DNA of 64,000 nt. It comes from Xanthomonas hortorum. GTDB lineage: Bacteria; Pseudomonadota; Gammaproteobacteria; Xanthomonadales; Xanthomonadaceae. This document shows, one piece after another, positions 1 to 8,470 of the stretch. The stretch covers positions 806,001 through 870,000 of the forward strand of contig NZ_CP101417.1 of assembly GCF_024339125.1 (NCBI RefSeq), in the 5' to 3' direction. Numbering within the stretch: position 1 is the first letter of the stretch; each line of letters begins with the position of its first letter. The notes beneath the pieces are model-generated. The model worked only from the letters and a program-made list of their open reading frames with translations. It was not told the origin of the DNA and made no database searches. Both the position numbers and the translations under genes were made by a program.

Positions 1-2031
1 AACACCAACCCGGAAGTGATCGCGGTCGGCAGTGCCGGCGTGGGCGCCGAGCGGCTGGATCTGGCGTCCGGTTGCGTCGTGCTGGATGTCACCGGCCCGC
101 TGGATTACAGCTTCCGCCGCTACACGCTGTACCCGGAACGCACCCCGCAAGTGAACTGCAACGGTGCCGACCAACCGCGCCCGGCGCCGCTGCCGCAGGC
201 CGACGACGTGGCCGTGGCCACCTACAACATGGAGCGCTTCTTCGACGACCAGAACGACCCGGCGATCGGCGAACCGGTGCTCACCCCGGCTGCGTTCCAG
301 GCCCGCCTCAACAAGGCCTCGCTGGCGATCCGCAACTACCTGCACACGCCCGACATCCTGGGCACGGTGGAAGTGGAAAACATCAGCGTGCTGCAGACGC
401 TGGCTGCACGCATCAACACCGATGCGGTGGCAGCCGGCCAGCCGGATCCGCAATACGTGGCCTATCTGCAGGAAGGCAACGACGTCGGCGGCATCGACGT
501 CGGTTTCCTGGTCAAAACCGGTACGGTGTCGGCCGGCGTGCCGCGCGTGGAAGTGGTGTCCATCGCCCAGGAAGGCAAGACCACCACCTGGACCGAACCG
601 GCAGGCGGCGTGAGCCTGCTCAACGATCGCCCGCCGCTGGTGCTCACCGCCAAGGTGCATCAGGCCGATGGCCGCGTGCTGCCGCTGACCGCCATTGTGG
701 TGCATCAACGCTCGCTCAACGGCGCCGAGACCGACGACGCAGCCGGCACCCGCATCCGCGCCAAGCGCCAGGCCCAGGCCGAGTATCTGGCGCGTCTGCT
801 GCAGACGCGTCAGCAGCTCGACCCGGCCGAACAGGTGCTGGTGATGGGTGACTTCAACGCCTTCGAGTTCAACGACGGCTATGTGGATACGATGGGCACC
901 GTCACCGGCAGGCCGGCGCCGGATGCGCAGACCGTGGTGAACGGCGATGGCGTGGATCTGGTCAACCCGGACTACACCGACCTGACCTGGTTCAACACGC
1001 CCGATCAGAGCTACTCGTACGCCTTCGACGGCAACGTGCAGTCGCTGGATCACATCATCGCCAACGAGGCGCTGATGCGTGCACCCAACATCGCCTCGCT
1101 GTCGGTGGGCCACGCGCGCATCAATGCGGACTTCCCCGGCACCGCGCGCAACGACGCCAACACGCCTACGCGTTTGTCCGATCACGATCCCACCATCGTG
1201 CTGTTGCGCATGACGCCAGCGTTGCGCGCCGACCTGGGCGTGATGGTGAACGCCGCACGCGCGCAAGTCACCGAAGGCGAGCGCATCGACTTCAGCGTGG
1301 ATGTGGAAAACAGTGGGCCTGACAGCGCAGCGTTTGCAGCGGTGGCACTGGCCTTCGATGCCGCGGTGAGCCCACGCGTCACCGCCGCACCGGGCTGGAG
1401 CTGCCAACCGCCGGAAACCGGCACCCAGACGGTGGTCACCTGCACCATCGCCTCGCTGGCATCCGGCAATGCACAGCGCTTCGCAGTGCAGGTTGAAGCT
1501 GGCGCGGAACTGGCCGGACGCACCCTCACCCTGGCCGCTTCGGTCGCCTCTCAGACGCCCGACCCGCAGCCGGACAACAACACCGACACCGCCGCAGTGG
1601 CAGTGCAGCCACGCCTGCGCAGCGATCTGGCAGTGCGTCTGGAAGGCCCCGCCACGCTGCCAACCACCGCCTTCAACGCCACTTACCGGGTATTGCTGGA
1701 CAACCGCGGCAACGCACCGGCCACCGGCGTCAATGTGCGCATCGAGGGCAATACGGTGTCGGCGTTGTCGCTGCTGGTGCCGCCCAGCGGCTGGCGTTGC
1801 ACCAAGCAACTGCAGTCGTTGCGCAGCGCGATCTTCATGTGCAGCACCGCCGCGGCACTGCAGCCGGGCGCGCAGGCCGCGTTCCAGCTGACCGTGGCGG
1901 CCAAGCCGATCCCGGTTGAAGGCGCGGTGCGGGTGCAGGCAAGTGCCAGTTCGATCTCGCCCGATGCCAACCCGGCCGACAATGCTGCGCTGATCGTCAC
2001 TCCGATCGGTGGAGGCGCCGGGCGCCGCTGA
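1..2031 (+). CDS. Secreted ExeM/NucH-type endonuclease, 5' truncated by the window
   Basis: The reading frame is open from base 1, so the start and signal peptide lie upstream; 676 residues are visible. The first part holds an endonuclease/exonuclease/phosphatase domain: a VATYNMERFF opening, a VMGDFNAFEFND metal-site motif, SLDHIIAN, and the terminal LSDHDPTIVLL signature. From about residue 400 two DUF11-like beta-sandwich repeats follow (ADLGVMVNAARAQVTEGE and SDLAVRLEGPATLP), each ending in a D..PDNNTD or DANPADNAA turn typical of surface proteins. The family is extracellular, metal-dependent nucleases (ExeM/NucH). Role inferred: secreted DNA degradation or nutrient scavenging. It ends at a strong intrinsic terminator. 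The family call is firm; the substrate is not proven. Confidence 0.85.
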   Translation, partial: NTNPEVIAVGSAGVGAERLDLASGCVVLDVTGPLDYSFRRYTLYPERTPQVNCNGADQPRPAPLPQADDVAVATYNMERFFDDQNDPAIGEPVLTPAAFQARLNKASLAIRNYLHTPDILGTVEVENISVLQTLAARINTDAVAAGQPDPQYVAYLQEGNDVGGIDVGFLVKTGTVSAGVPRVEVVSIAQEGKTTTWTEPAGGVSLLNDRPPLVLTAKVHQADGRVLPLTAIVVHQRSLNGAETDDAAGTRIRAKRQAQAEYLARLLQTRQQLDPAEQVLVMGDFNAFEFNDGYVDTMGTVTGRPAPDAQTVVNGDGVDLVNPDYTDLTWFNTPDQSYSYAFDGNVQSLDHIIANEALMRAPNIASLSVGHARINADFPGTARNDANTPTRLSDHDPTIVLLRMTPALRADLGVMVNAARAQVTEGERIDFSVDVENSGPDSAAFAAVALAFDAAVSPRVTAAPGWSCQPPETGTQTVVTCTIASLASGNAQRFAVQVEAGAELAGRTLTLAASVASQTPDPQPDNNTDTAAVAVQPRLRSDLAVRLEGPATLPTTAFNATYRVLLDNRGNAPATGVNVRIEGNTVSALSLLVPPSGWRCTKQLQSLRSAIFMCSTAAALQPGAQAAFQLTVAAKPIPVEGAVRVQASASSISPDANPADNAALIVTPIGGGAGRR

Positions 2032-2065
2032 TCGCAGTGCAACACGTCGCAGTTTGAACTGCGAC

Positions 2066-2098
2066 AAAGGGCGCGGCCTGGTCCGCGCCCTTTTTTTT
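2066..2098 (+). terminator. Rho-independent terminator of the endonuclease gene
   Basis: A 9-bp GC-rich stem (AGGGCGCGG at 2068-2076 with CCGCGCCCT at 2083-2091) with a 6-base loop is followed at once by a run of eight Ts. It lies 35 bases after the endonuclease stop codon and separates it from the dehydrogenase operon. Confidence 0.9.
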
Positions 2099-2207
2099 GT
2101 GCAACCCAGCATCATTGTGTGCTGCGGTGCAGGACAGCCTTTTGCTGCGTGGTCCTTAACATCGCAACTCATATCATTTGAAACTTCTTGGTGAAGGTGT
2201 CGCCGCA

Positions 2208-3296
2208 ATGAGCGTAGCCGCGCAGTTCGAGATCGAATATCTGCAATACATGGACGCGGACGGCCAATGGGTCCGCGACGACCTGCCGGCCGATGCCGCC
2301 AATCCGCAACAGTTGCTCGCCCTGTTCAAGCGCATGCTGTTCGTGCGCACCTTCGACAGCAAATCGGTCGCCTTGCAGCGCACCGGCAAGCTGGGCACCT
2401 ACGCCGCCTCGCTGGGCCACGAAGCCACGCATGTGGGCATCGGTGCGTCGATGCGCCGCGGCGATGTGTTCGCGCCCAGCTACCGCGAGTACGGCACCAT
2501 GTTCGAACGCGGCGTACGCCCGCGCGATGTATTGCTGTACTGGGGCGGCGACGAGCGCGGCAGCGACTATCCGCGCGATGCAGATGCGGCGATCGACTTC
2601 CCGATCTGCGTACCGATTTCCACTCAGTGCCTGCATGCAGCAGGCTCCGCACTGTCGTTCAAGCTACAGGGCAAGCCGCAGGTCGCCGTGGCCTGCTGCG
2701 GCGATGGCGGCAGTTCCAAGACCGACTTCTACGCAGCGCTCAATTCGGCCGGCGCCTACAAGCTGCCGCTGATCCTGTGCGTGATCAACAACGGCTGGGC
2801 AATCTCGGTACCGCGCTCGGCGCAGACCGGTGCGCAGACGCTGGCGCAGAAAGGCCTGGCCGGCGGCCTGCATTGCCTGCAGGTGGATGGCAACGATCTG
2901 GTTGCCGTGCTCGAAGCGATGCGCCAGGCACGCGTGCGTGCACTGGCCGGCGACGGCGGCACGGTGATCGAATTCCTGACCTATCGCCTGTCCGATCACA
3001 CCACCGCCGACGATGCGCGACGCTACCGCGGCGAAGAAGAGGTCAAGCAGGGCTGGGCGCGAGAACCGCTGCTGCGCCTGCGCCGCTATCTCACCGCGCA
3101 AGGCCTGTGGGACGAAGCACAGGAAGCCGCCTGGAAAACCGAGTGCGGCGCGCGAGTGGACGAAGAGGTCAACGCCTATCTCAACACCCCGGTGCAGCCG
3201 GTCGAAGCGATGTTCGATTATCTCTACGGCGACCCGCCGGCCGAGTTGCTGGCCCAGCGCGCCGAAGTGATGGCGCTGGAGGCCCGTCATGGATGA
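2208..3296 (+). CDS. 2-oxoacid (pyruvate/branched-chain) dehydrogenase E1 component, alpha subunit
   Basis: A 362-residue thiamin-diphosphate-dependent E1 alpha subunit, which decarboxylates a 2-oxoacid and passes the acyl group to lipoyl-E2 together with the beta subunit. The ThDP motif is visible as CCGDGGSSKTDF followed about 25 residues later by INN, and the phosphorylation-loop-like segment YRLSDHTTADDARRY is typical of the family. ATG 2208 is chosen because GGTGAAGG lies about 10 bases upstream and the protein then begins MSVAAQFEIEYLQ; an in-frame TTG at 2178 is less likely. The stop overlaps an upstream in-frame ATG (3289) of the beta subunit. The sequence alone does not decide between pyruvate and branched-chain substrates. 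Confidence 0.9.
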   Translation: MSVAAQFEIEYLQYMDADGQWVRDDLPADAANPQQLLALFKRMLFVRTFDSKSVALQRTGKLGTYAASLGHEATHVGIGASMRRGDVFAPSYREYGTMFERGVRPRDVLLYWGGDERGSDYPRDADAAIDFPICVPISTQCLHAAGSALSFKLQGKPQVAVACCGDGGSSKTDFYAALNSAGAYKLPLILCVINNGWAISVPRSAQTGAQTLAQKGLAGGLHCLQVDGNDLVAVLEAMRQARVRALAGDGGTVIEFLTYRLSDHTTADDARRYRGEEEVKQGWAREPLLRLRRYLTAQGLWDEAQEAAWKTECGARVDEEVNAYLNTPVQPVEAMFDYLYGDPPAELLAQRAEVMALEARHG

Positions 3297-3375
3297 GCAC
3301 ACCCATTCGCACATCGCCGCCACTCAGCAGGCCAGTGCGCCTTACAACGCCGCAGCCACGCGCGGAGAGACTGCC

Positions 3376-4359
3376 ATGAGTTCGCCCATCACCCTGATCG
3401 AAGCCATCACCCAGGCGCTGGCCTGGGAGCTGGAACACGACCCTGCGGTGCTGGTGCTGGGCGAGGATGTGGGCGTCAACGGCGGCGTATTCCGCGCCAC
3501 CGCCGGCCTGCAGCAGCGCTTCGGCAGTGCGCGCGTGCTGGACACGCCATTGGATGAAACCACCATCGCCGGGCTGAGCGTTGGCCTGGCCGCGCAAGGC
3601 ATGAAGCCGGTGGCCGAAGCGCAGTTCGACGGCTTCGTGTATCCCATGGTCGATCACCTGATCTGCCACGCCGCACGCCTGCGCAACCGCACCCGCGGGC
3701 GCTTGCATTGCCCGATGGTGCTGCGCGTGCCGTGGGGCGGCGGCATCCGCGCGCCGGAACACCACAGCGAAGCCAACGAAGCCATCTTCACCAACGTGCC
3801 CGGTTTGCGCGTGGTGTTGCCGTCTTCGCCGCAGCGCGCGTATGGCCTGTTGCTGGCTGCGATCCGCGACCCGGATCCGGTGATCTACATGGAGCCCAAG
3901 CGCATCTATCGCCAGTACAAGGAAGTGGTCGCCAACGATGGCGAAGCGCTGCCGCTGGACGTGTGCTTCGTGCTGCGCGACGGTACCGACGTCACCCTGG
4001 TCACCTGGGGCGCGCAGGTGAAAGAAGCGCTGGAAGCGGCCGACAAACTCGCCGGCGAAGGCATCAGTGCCGAAGTGATCGACGTGGCCACGTTGCGCCC
4101 GCTGGACTTCGACACCATCGCCGAGTCGGTGGCCAAAACCGGCCGCTGCGTGATCGTGCAGGAAGCCCCGCGCACCGCCGGCTTCGGTGCGGAGATCGCT
4201 GCGCAGCTGGCGGAAAAGTCCATGTACGACCTGCTCGCGCCGGTCGAACGCGTCACCGGTTACGACACGCATATCCCGCTGTTCCGGCTGGAGATGAAGT
4301 ATCTGCCGAGCGTGGAGCGCATCGTCACCGCCGCCCGCCGCACGGTGGCCGCCGGCTGA
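3376..4359 (+). CDS. 2-oxoacid dehydrogenase E1 component, beta subunit
   Basis: A 327-residue E1 beta subunit (transketolase-like pyrimidine-binding plus C-terminal domain). Hallmarks: TLIEAITQALAWELEHD, LGEDVGVNGGVFRAT, the conserved LDTPLDETTIAGLSVGLA segment, RVPWGGGIRAPEHHSE, and the C-terminal VIDVATLRPLDFDTI. ATG 3376 is preferred because a GGAGAG ribosome binding site sits 7 bases upstream and the length then matches the family. An in-frame ATG at 3289, overlapping the alpha gene, would add 29 residues of low-complexity sequence rich in His, Thr and Ala. The next gene starts one base after the stop. It forms the alpha2-beta2 E1 with the preceding gene. Confidence 0.9.
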   Translation: MSSPITLIEAITQALAWELEHDPAVLVLGEDVGVNGGVFRATAGLQQRFGSARVLDTPLDETTIAGLSVGLAAQGMKPVAEAQFDGFVYPMVDHLICHAARLRNRTRGRLHCPMVLRVPWGGGIRAPEHHSEANEAIFTNVPGLRVVLPSSPQRAYGLLLAAIRDPDPVIYMEPKRIYRQYKEVVANDGEALPLDVCFVLRDGTDVTLVTWGAQVKEALEAADKLAGEGISAEVIDVATLRPLDFDTIAESVAKTGRCVIVQEAPRTAGFGAEIAAQLAEKSMYDLLAPVERVTGYDTHIPLFRLEMKYLPSVERIVTAARRTVAAG

Positions 4360-4360
4360 C

Positions 4361-4744
4361 ATGCGCGCCCGCCTGCTCTGCGACCACCACGCCAGAGTCG
4401 CCAACCCGATTCGCTTCCACGCCGGCCAGCAAGTGGCGATCGGCGTGCGCGATGAAGAATGGCCGGCCTTTGCCTGGGTCAACACCGGGCAAGGTCATGC
4501 CGGCTGGGCGCCGGTGGCGTGGCTGCGCCCCTTGGGCGACGGCCTGGCCGAAGCCCTGCGCGATTACGACGCACGCGAACTCGTTGCCATGCAGGGCGAG
4601 GACGTGTTGCTGCATCACGAACATGGCGGTTGGTGGTGGTCCGAGCGTGCCGATGGCACGCAGGGCTGGCTGCCGGCCGCCGACCTCGAACTCCTCGACG
4701 ACACCACGCCGCCGCTGCCTGCGGCGCAAGAGAATCTGCCATGA
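4361..4744 (+). CDS. Small SH3-like domain protein coupled to the dehydrogenase operon
   Basis: A 127-residue acidic soluble protein with no signal peptide or membrane segment. It looks like two SH3-like half repeats, with motifs such as WVNTGQGHAGWAPVAWL and ERADGTQGWLPAADLELL; the W-x-x-G-W-(A/L)-P pattern and the repeated ARLLCDHHARVAN / EALRDYDARELVAMQGE openings resemble bacterial and eukaryotic SH3 folds (ALYDYxAxxxxELS type). It begins one base after the E1 beta stop, and its stop overlaps the E2 start by four bases (ATGA), so it is translated as part of the complex operon. Role inferred: assembly or regulation of the dehydrogenase complex; I know of no established function. Confidence 0.75.
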   Translation: MRARLLCDHHARVANPIRFHAGQQVAIGVRDEEWPAFAWVNTGQGHAGWAPVAWLRPLGDGLAEALRDYDARELVAMQGEDVLLHHEHGGWWWSERADGTQGWLPAADLELLDDTTPPLPAAQENLP

Positions 4745-6195
4745 GCCAAGCCAAGAATTTCCACCTGCCCGATCTGGGCGAAGGCCTGCCCGACGCCACC
4801 ATCGTGGAATGGTTCGTCAAGGAAGGCGACAGCGTGCGCCTGGACGACCCGCTGGTGTCGATGGAGACCGCCAAGGCGGTGGTCGAGGTGCCCTCGCCGT
4901 TCTCCGGCACCGTGACCAAACTCGCCGGTGCGGCCGGCGACATCGTCGTCACCGGCGCGGTGCTGGCGCAGTTTGCGCTGGACGCTTCCCAGCCGCAGCG
5001 CGCCGATGGTCAGGACACCGGTCACTCACACGGCCCTGCACCGACGCACACGCCCAGCACCGGCGACAGCGCCGCAGGCAACACGGCGCGCGTGGTCGCT
5101 TTCGATAACGGCGGCGAGATCGCCGATGCCGACTCCACTAGCAACGGCGAGAGCGACCGCGATGACGCCGGCACCGTGGTCGGCGCGATGCAAAGTTCCA
5201 ATGCCGTGCAGAGCGAGCAGGCCATTGCAGTCGGCGGCGTGCGCGCCATGCCGGCCGTGCGCGCACTCGCCCGCAAGCTGCGCGTGGATCTGGCGCAGGT
5301 ACGCGCCACCGGTCCGGATGGCACCGTGACCATGGCCGATGTGAAGCAGGCCGCCGCTGCCGGCAGTGCACCGGTGTCTGCGACGCGTGCGACTGCGTCG
5401 GTCACGCCGATCAATGGCAATAACGCGAATGCAGGCGCGCACCATGCCGCTGCAAACACGCAGACCGCAAACACTGCAGCGAGCGATGCGCAACAACGTT
5501 CAGCGCTGTCTGCCAGCGGCAAACCCATGCGCACGCAATCACCCAGCGTGGTCGCCAAAGGCCAGCCGGAGCAGCTCAAGGGCGTGCGCCGCAACATGGC
5601 GCGCGTGATGGCCGATGCGCACAGCAAGGTGGTGCCCACCACGCTCAACGACGATGCCGACATCCACGCATGGCAAACCGGCAACGACGTCACCGTGCGG
5701 CTGGTGCGCGGCATCGTGCGTGCCTGTCAGGCGGTGCCCGCGCTCAACGCCTGGTTCGACGGCGAGGCACTCAGCCGCACCCTGCATACGCAGGTGGATA
5801 TCGGCATCGCGGTGGATACCGAAGAAGGCCTGTTCGTGCCCGCGCTGCGCAATGCCGACATGCTGGACGCGCACGGCATTCGCGAGAGCGTCAACCGGCT
5901 GCGCCAGCAGGTGGAAAACCGCAGCATCGCCGCCTCCGAGCTCAGCGGCTACACCATCTCGCTGTCCAACTTCGGCATGTTCGCCGGCCGCTACGCGACC
6001 CCGGTGGTGGTGCCGCCGTGCGTGGCCATCGTCGCCGCCGGCCGCGCGCGCTACCAGCTCACCCCGGTCATGGGCGGGGTGGAAACCCACAAGGTGATGC
6101 CGCTGTCGCTGACCTTCGACCACCGCGCCGCCACCGGCGGCGAAGCCGCACGTTTCCTGCGTGCGCTGCTGGACGATCTGGCGTTGGCCAACTAA
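4741..6195 (+). CDS. 2-oxoacid dehydrogenase E2 component (dihydrolipoamide acyltransferase)
   Basis: A 484-residue E2. Residues 6-80 form one lipoyl domain with the lipoylated lysine in METAK (Lys45). A long Ala/Thr/Asn-rich linker follows. A peripheral subunit-binding domain is near residues 169-205 (MPAVRALARKLRVDLAQVRA, then GPDGTVTMADVK). The C-terminal acyltransferase domain runs to the end. The usual catalytic HxxxDG motif reads HRAATG (His461, Thr465), so the canonical Asp is Thr. The start is the ATG overlapping the SH3-like gene by ATGA. No E3 (lipoamide dehydrogenase) follows, so it must be supplied from another locus. The family call is firm; substrate specificity is open. Confidence 0.92.
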   Translation: MSQAKNFHLPDLGEGLPDATIVEWFVKEGDSVRLDDPLVSMETAKAVVEVPSPFSGTVTKLAGAAGDIVVTGAVLAQFALDASQPQRADGQDTGHSHGPAPTHTPSTGDSAAGNTARVVAFDNGGEIADADSTSNGESDRDDAGTVVGAMQSSNAVQSEQAIAVGGVRAMPAVRALARKLRVDLAQVRATGPDGTVTMADVKQAAAAGSAPVSATRATASVTPINGNNANAGAHHAAANTQTANTAASDAQQRSALSASGKPMRTQSPSVVAKGQPEQLKGVRRNMARVMADAHSKVVPTTLNDDADIHAWQTGNDVTVRLVRGIVRACQAVPALNAWFDGEALSRTLHTQVDIGIAVDTEEGLFVPALRNADMLDAHGIRESVNRLRQQVENRSIAASELSGYTISLSNFGMFAGRYATPVVVPPCVAIVAAGRARYQLTPVMGGVETHKVMPLSLTFDHRAATGGEAARFLRALLDDLALAN

Positions 6196-6278
6196 GCGCG
6201 GCTCACAAAACCACTCGCTCATCGCCATGTGGGCGCAGCCGGCTTTGTGATTCCCATCAGCACACGGCCACGTTGGCT

Positions 6279-6386
6279 GGTGCGATGTCCTCACCGATCG
6301 TGGGACCGTGTGGAGGCGTGAATGCCGCCACCGAGCCTCAAGGGACGGATTCACGGCGTGTCCTCAAGCGATGAGGGCACCGCGCG
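6279..6386 (+). repeat. Degenerate copy of composite repeat module A
   Basis: This segment aligns with the intact module-A copies at 6684-6792 and 42902-43010 across its whole length (GGTGCGATGTCCTCACCG start, GTGTGGAGGCGTGAATGCC centre, GATGAGGGCACCGCGC end). Substitutions break both the outer stem and the central hairpin, so it looks like an old, decaying copy. It lies directly downstream of the E2 gene. Confidence 0.7.
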
Positions 6387-6522
6387 CTCGACTATCCAAG
6401 CTTTTTGACGACATCTAAATGGCGCTACGACTCGACATTTCGATTGTCTTCTCTTGTCTTGGAGTGGTTGGACAGTGCTCATAGATCAGTCTTAGAGCGG
6501 CTGATCTGCGGCTTGGCTGCAG

Positions 6523-6630
6523 GGTCCTTGCCCGCCCACCATCGCGGGACACGCTGCAAGTACGTCCTTGTAAGCTCTTACGCGGCATCCATGCCGCGTA
6601 AGGTCCCGCGACGGTGGGCGGGCAAGGACC
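6523..6630 (+). repeat. Composite repeat module B (108-bp inverted repeat)
   Basis: Outer arms of 28 bases (6523-6550 and 6603-6630) are complementary at 27 positions. Inside is a perfect 12-bp hairpin (CTTACGCGGCAT at 6577-6588 with ATGCCGCGTAAG at 6591-6602). The rest of the loop contains the reverse complement of the module-A loop. A 25-base hairpin (AGATCAG...CTGATCT, 6483-6507) precedes it. A near-identical copy is at 42660-42767. Short reading frames across it are by-products of the palindrome. Confidence 0.85.
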
Positions 6631-6683
6631 AGTCGAGATGGTCGGTGTTTATGGTTTTCAACAACGCAACCGACTAACTCTCT

Positions 6684-6792
6684 GGTGCGGTGTCCTCACC
6701 GATTGCGGGACCGTGTGGCGGCATGGATGCCGCCACCGAGCCTACATGGACGTACTTGCGGCGTGTCCCGCAAGCGGTGAGGGCACCGCGCC
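6684..6792 (+). repeat. Composite repeat module A (109-bp inverted repeat)
   Basis: 28-base outer arms (6684-6711 and 6765-6792) are complementary at 25 positions. A central hairpin GTGGCGGCAT/ATGCCGCCAC has a two-base loop. The right loop segment (CCTACATGGACGTACTTGCG) is the reverse complement of a segment in module B. A near-identical copy occurs at 42902-43010. It ends about 70 bases before the helicase start codon. Confidence 0.85.
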
Positions 6793-6862
6793 CTCGACGA
6801 GATCGGCGCTTAGCATGAAGCGCTACCGACCATTGCAATGCGAATGCCTGGATAATCGGCGC

Positions 6863-8152
6863 ATGTCATTTTCCCATCTCTCGCTGTCGCCGCAGCTGCA
6901 ACCGTTCTTCGACACCGCGCTGACCCGCGCCGGTCACCACACGCCCACGCCGATCCAGCAGCAGGCCATTCCGCCCATGCTGCAGGGACGCGATCTGATC
7001 GCGATGGCGCAGACCGGCTCGGGCAAGACGCTGGCCTATGCGCTGCCGCTGCTGCAGCAACGCGGTCTTGCCCCGGAGACCGCCCCGCGCGTGCTCGGCG
7101 CGCTGGTGCTGGTGCCCACGCGCGAACTCGCCGCGCAGGTGGAAGACACGCTGCATCAGCTGGTGGCGCATCTGCCGCGTCGGCTCAAGATCGTTACGGC
7201 GACCGGGGGCAGTTCGATCAATCCGCAGCTGCTTGCCCTGCGCGGTGGTGCCGACATCGTGGTGGCCACGCCCGGCCGGCTGCTGGATCTGGTCGATCAC
7301 AACGCGCTGCGCCTGAGCGAGGTCGCCACACTGGTGCTGGACGAAGCCGACCGCCTGCTGGAGCTGGGCTTTGGCGCCGAGCTCGATCGCATCCTGGCGC
7401 TATTGCCGGCGCAGCGCCAAAGCGTGCTGTTTTCGGCAACCTTTCCGCCCGGCATCGCCTCGCTGGCCAAGCGTCGCCTGCGCGACCCGCTGCGCATCAC
7501 CATTGTCGCCACGCCAGACGCTGCACCTGCGATCAAGCAACGCGCCATCGCTGTCGACGCCGGCCAACGCACGCAGCTGCTGCGCCATCTGCTGCAAGAG
7601 CATGGCTGGTCGCATGTGCTGGTGTTCGTCGCCAGCCGGCACACCGCCGACAAGGTCGCCGAAAAACTGACCAAGACCGGCATCAACGCGCAGCCGTTGC
7701 ATGGCGAGTTGAGCCAGGGCCGTCGCGAGCGCACCTTGTACGCCTTCAAGCAACGCGAGGTGCAGGTGCTGGTGGCCACCGATCTGGCCGGGCGTGGCAT
7801 CGATATCGACGCGCTGCCGGCCGTGGTCAATTACGACCTGCCGCGTTCGACCGTGGACTACACCCACCGTATCGGCCGCACCGCGCGTGCCAGCGCCAGC
7901 GGGGTGGCGATCAGCTTCGTCACTGCGGAGAGCCAGCCGCAATGGCGCCTGATCGAAAAACGCCAGGGGCTGCGCGTGCCGACCAGTGTGGTTGCCGGCT
8001 TTGAACCGACCCTGGCGACAGATGCGCCTGCGACAGAAACGCCGAGCACCGACACGCGCGCACCGGACGACAACGGCGGCATCAAGGGCAAACGGCCAAG
8101 CAAAAAGGACAAGCTGCGCGCAGCGGCAGCACGCGCAGGCAAACCGGACTGA
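6863..8152 (+). CDS. rhlE: DEAD-box ATP-dependent RNA helicase, RhlE type
   Basis: A 429-residue DEAD-box helicase. All core motifs are present in order: Q motif (TPTPIQQQAIP), motif I AQTGSGKT, PTRELAAQ, TPGRLLDL, motif II DEADRLLELGF, motif III SATFPP, then in the second RecA domain TDLAGRGIDI and motif VI HRIGRTARA. The C-terminal tail after residue 380 is low-complexity, Thr/Ala-rich, and ends in a basic stretch (KGKRPSKKDKLRAAAARAGK), as in RhlE proteins involved in ribosome and RNA remodelling. ATG 6863 puts the Q motif at the usual position. No Shine-Dalgarno is obvious upstream. It stands alone between repeats and a convergent small gene. Confidence 0.9.
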   Translation: MSFSHLSLSPQLQPFFDTALTRAGHHTPTPIQQQAIPPMLQGRDLIAMAQTGSGKTLAYALPLLQQRGLAPETAPRVLGALVLVPTRELAAQVEDTLHQLVAHLPRRLKIVTATGGSSINPQLLALRGGADIVVATPGRLLDLVDHNALRLSEVATLVLDEADRLLELGFGAELDRILALLPAQRQSVLFSATFPPGIASLAKRRLRDPLRITIVATPDAAPAIKQRAIAVDAGQRTQLLRHLLQEHGWSHVLVFVASRHTADKVAEKLTKTGINAQPLHGELSQGRRERTLYAFKQREVQVLVATDLAGRGIDIDALPAVVNYDLPRSTVDYTHRIGRTARASASGVAISFVTAESQPQWRLIEKRQGLRVPTSVVAGFEPTLATDAPATETPSTDTRAPDDNGGIKGKRPSKKDKLRAAAARAGKPD

Positions 8153-8470
8153 GAGCGGGGAGTTACGTGTAACGCGCCGTCGTCACGCGGACAAGGCGCG
8201 GGAACCGCGCTTAGACACGCAGCACATGCGCAGGCCGGGCAGCGTCCAGCACGCGTCAATACCCGTTTTGTGCACTCTTGGCGCGTTGCGACTTCGCACT
8301 GAGCCGACAGTTGCTGCCGAACACGTGCCTCTTGTAGACCACGCGATCTGTCTTTAGATCCGCTGAGGCAACACGCGGTGACGGCCACCCGCGTTGCTGA
8401 TCACGCCCAAGCAAAATCTTGCCCTTGCCAACGCAGCAGCAATCCACCGCTACGTCTATGCGGCGAAGAC
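8153..8470. other. Intergenic region between convergent genes; nothing recognised
   Basis: These 318 bases separate the helicase from the convergent DUF6172 gene. Reading frames here lack ribosome binding sites and family features. I see no tRNA, repeat copy or terminator with a T-run. Confidence 0.5.

Noticed and set aside
3181..4485. 434-codon minus-strand frame opposite the dehydrogenase E1 beta gene
   Set aside because: Low-complexity His/Gln/Arg-rich shadow of a clear coding region on the other strand, common in GC-rich genomes.
6405..6677. 90-codon reading frame across repeat module B (and a similar one at 42605-42826)
   Set aside because: Both frames read through the same palindromic repeat and give near-identical segments such as AASMPRKVPRRWAGKDQS; no ribosome binding site and no family resemblance. 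They are by-products of the repeat.
6833..6865. GATAAT seven bases before the helicase start as a promoter for a leaderless transcript
   Set aside because: The nearest -35-like TTGCAA is only 12 bases upstream, too close for a normal promoter; not enough to call.
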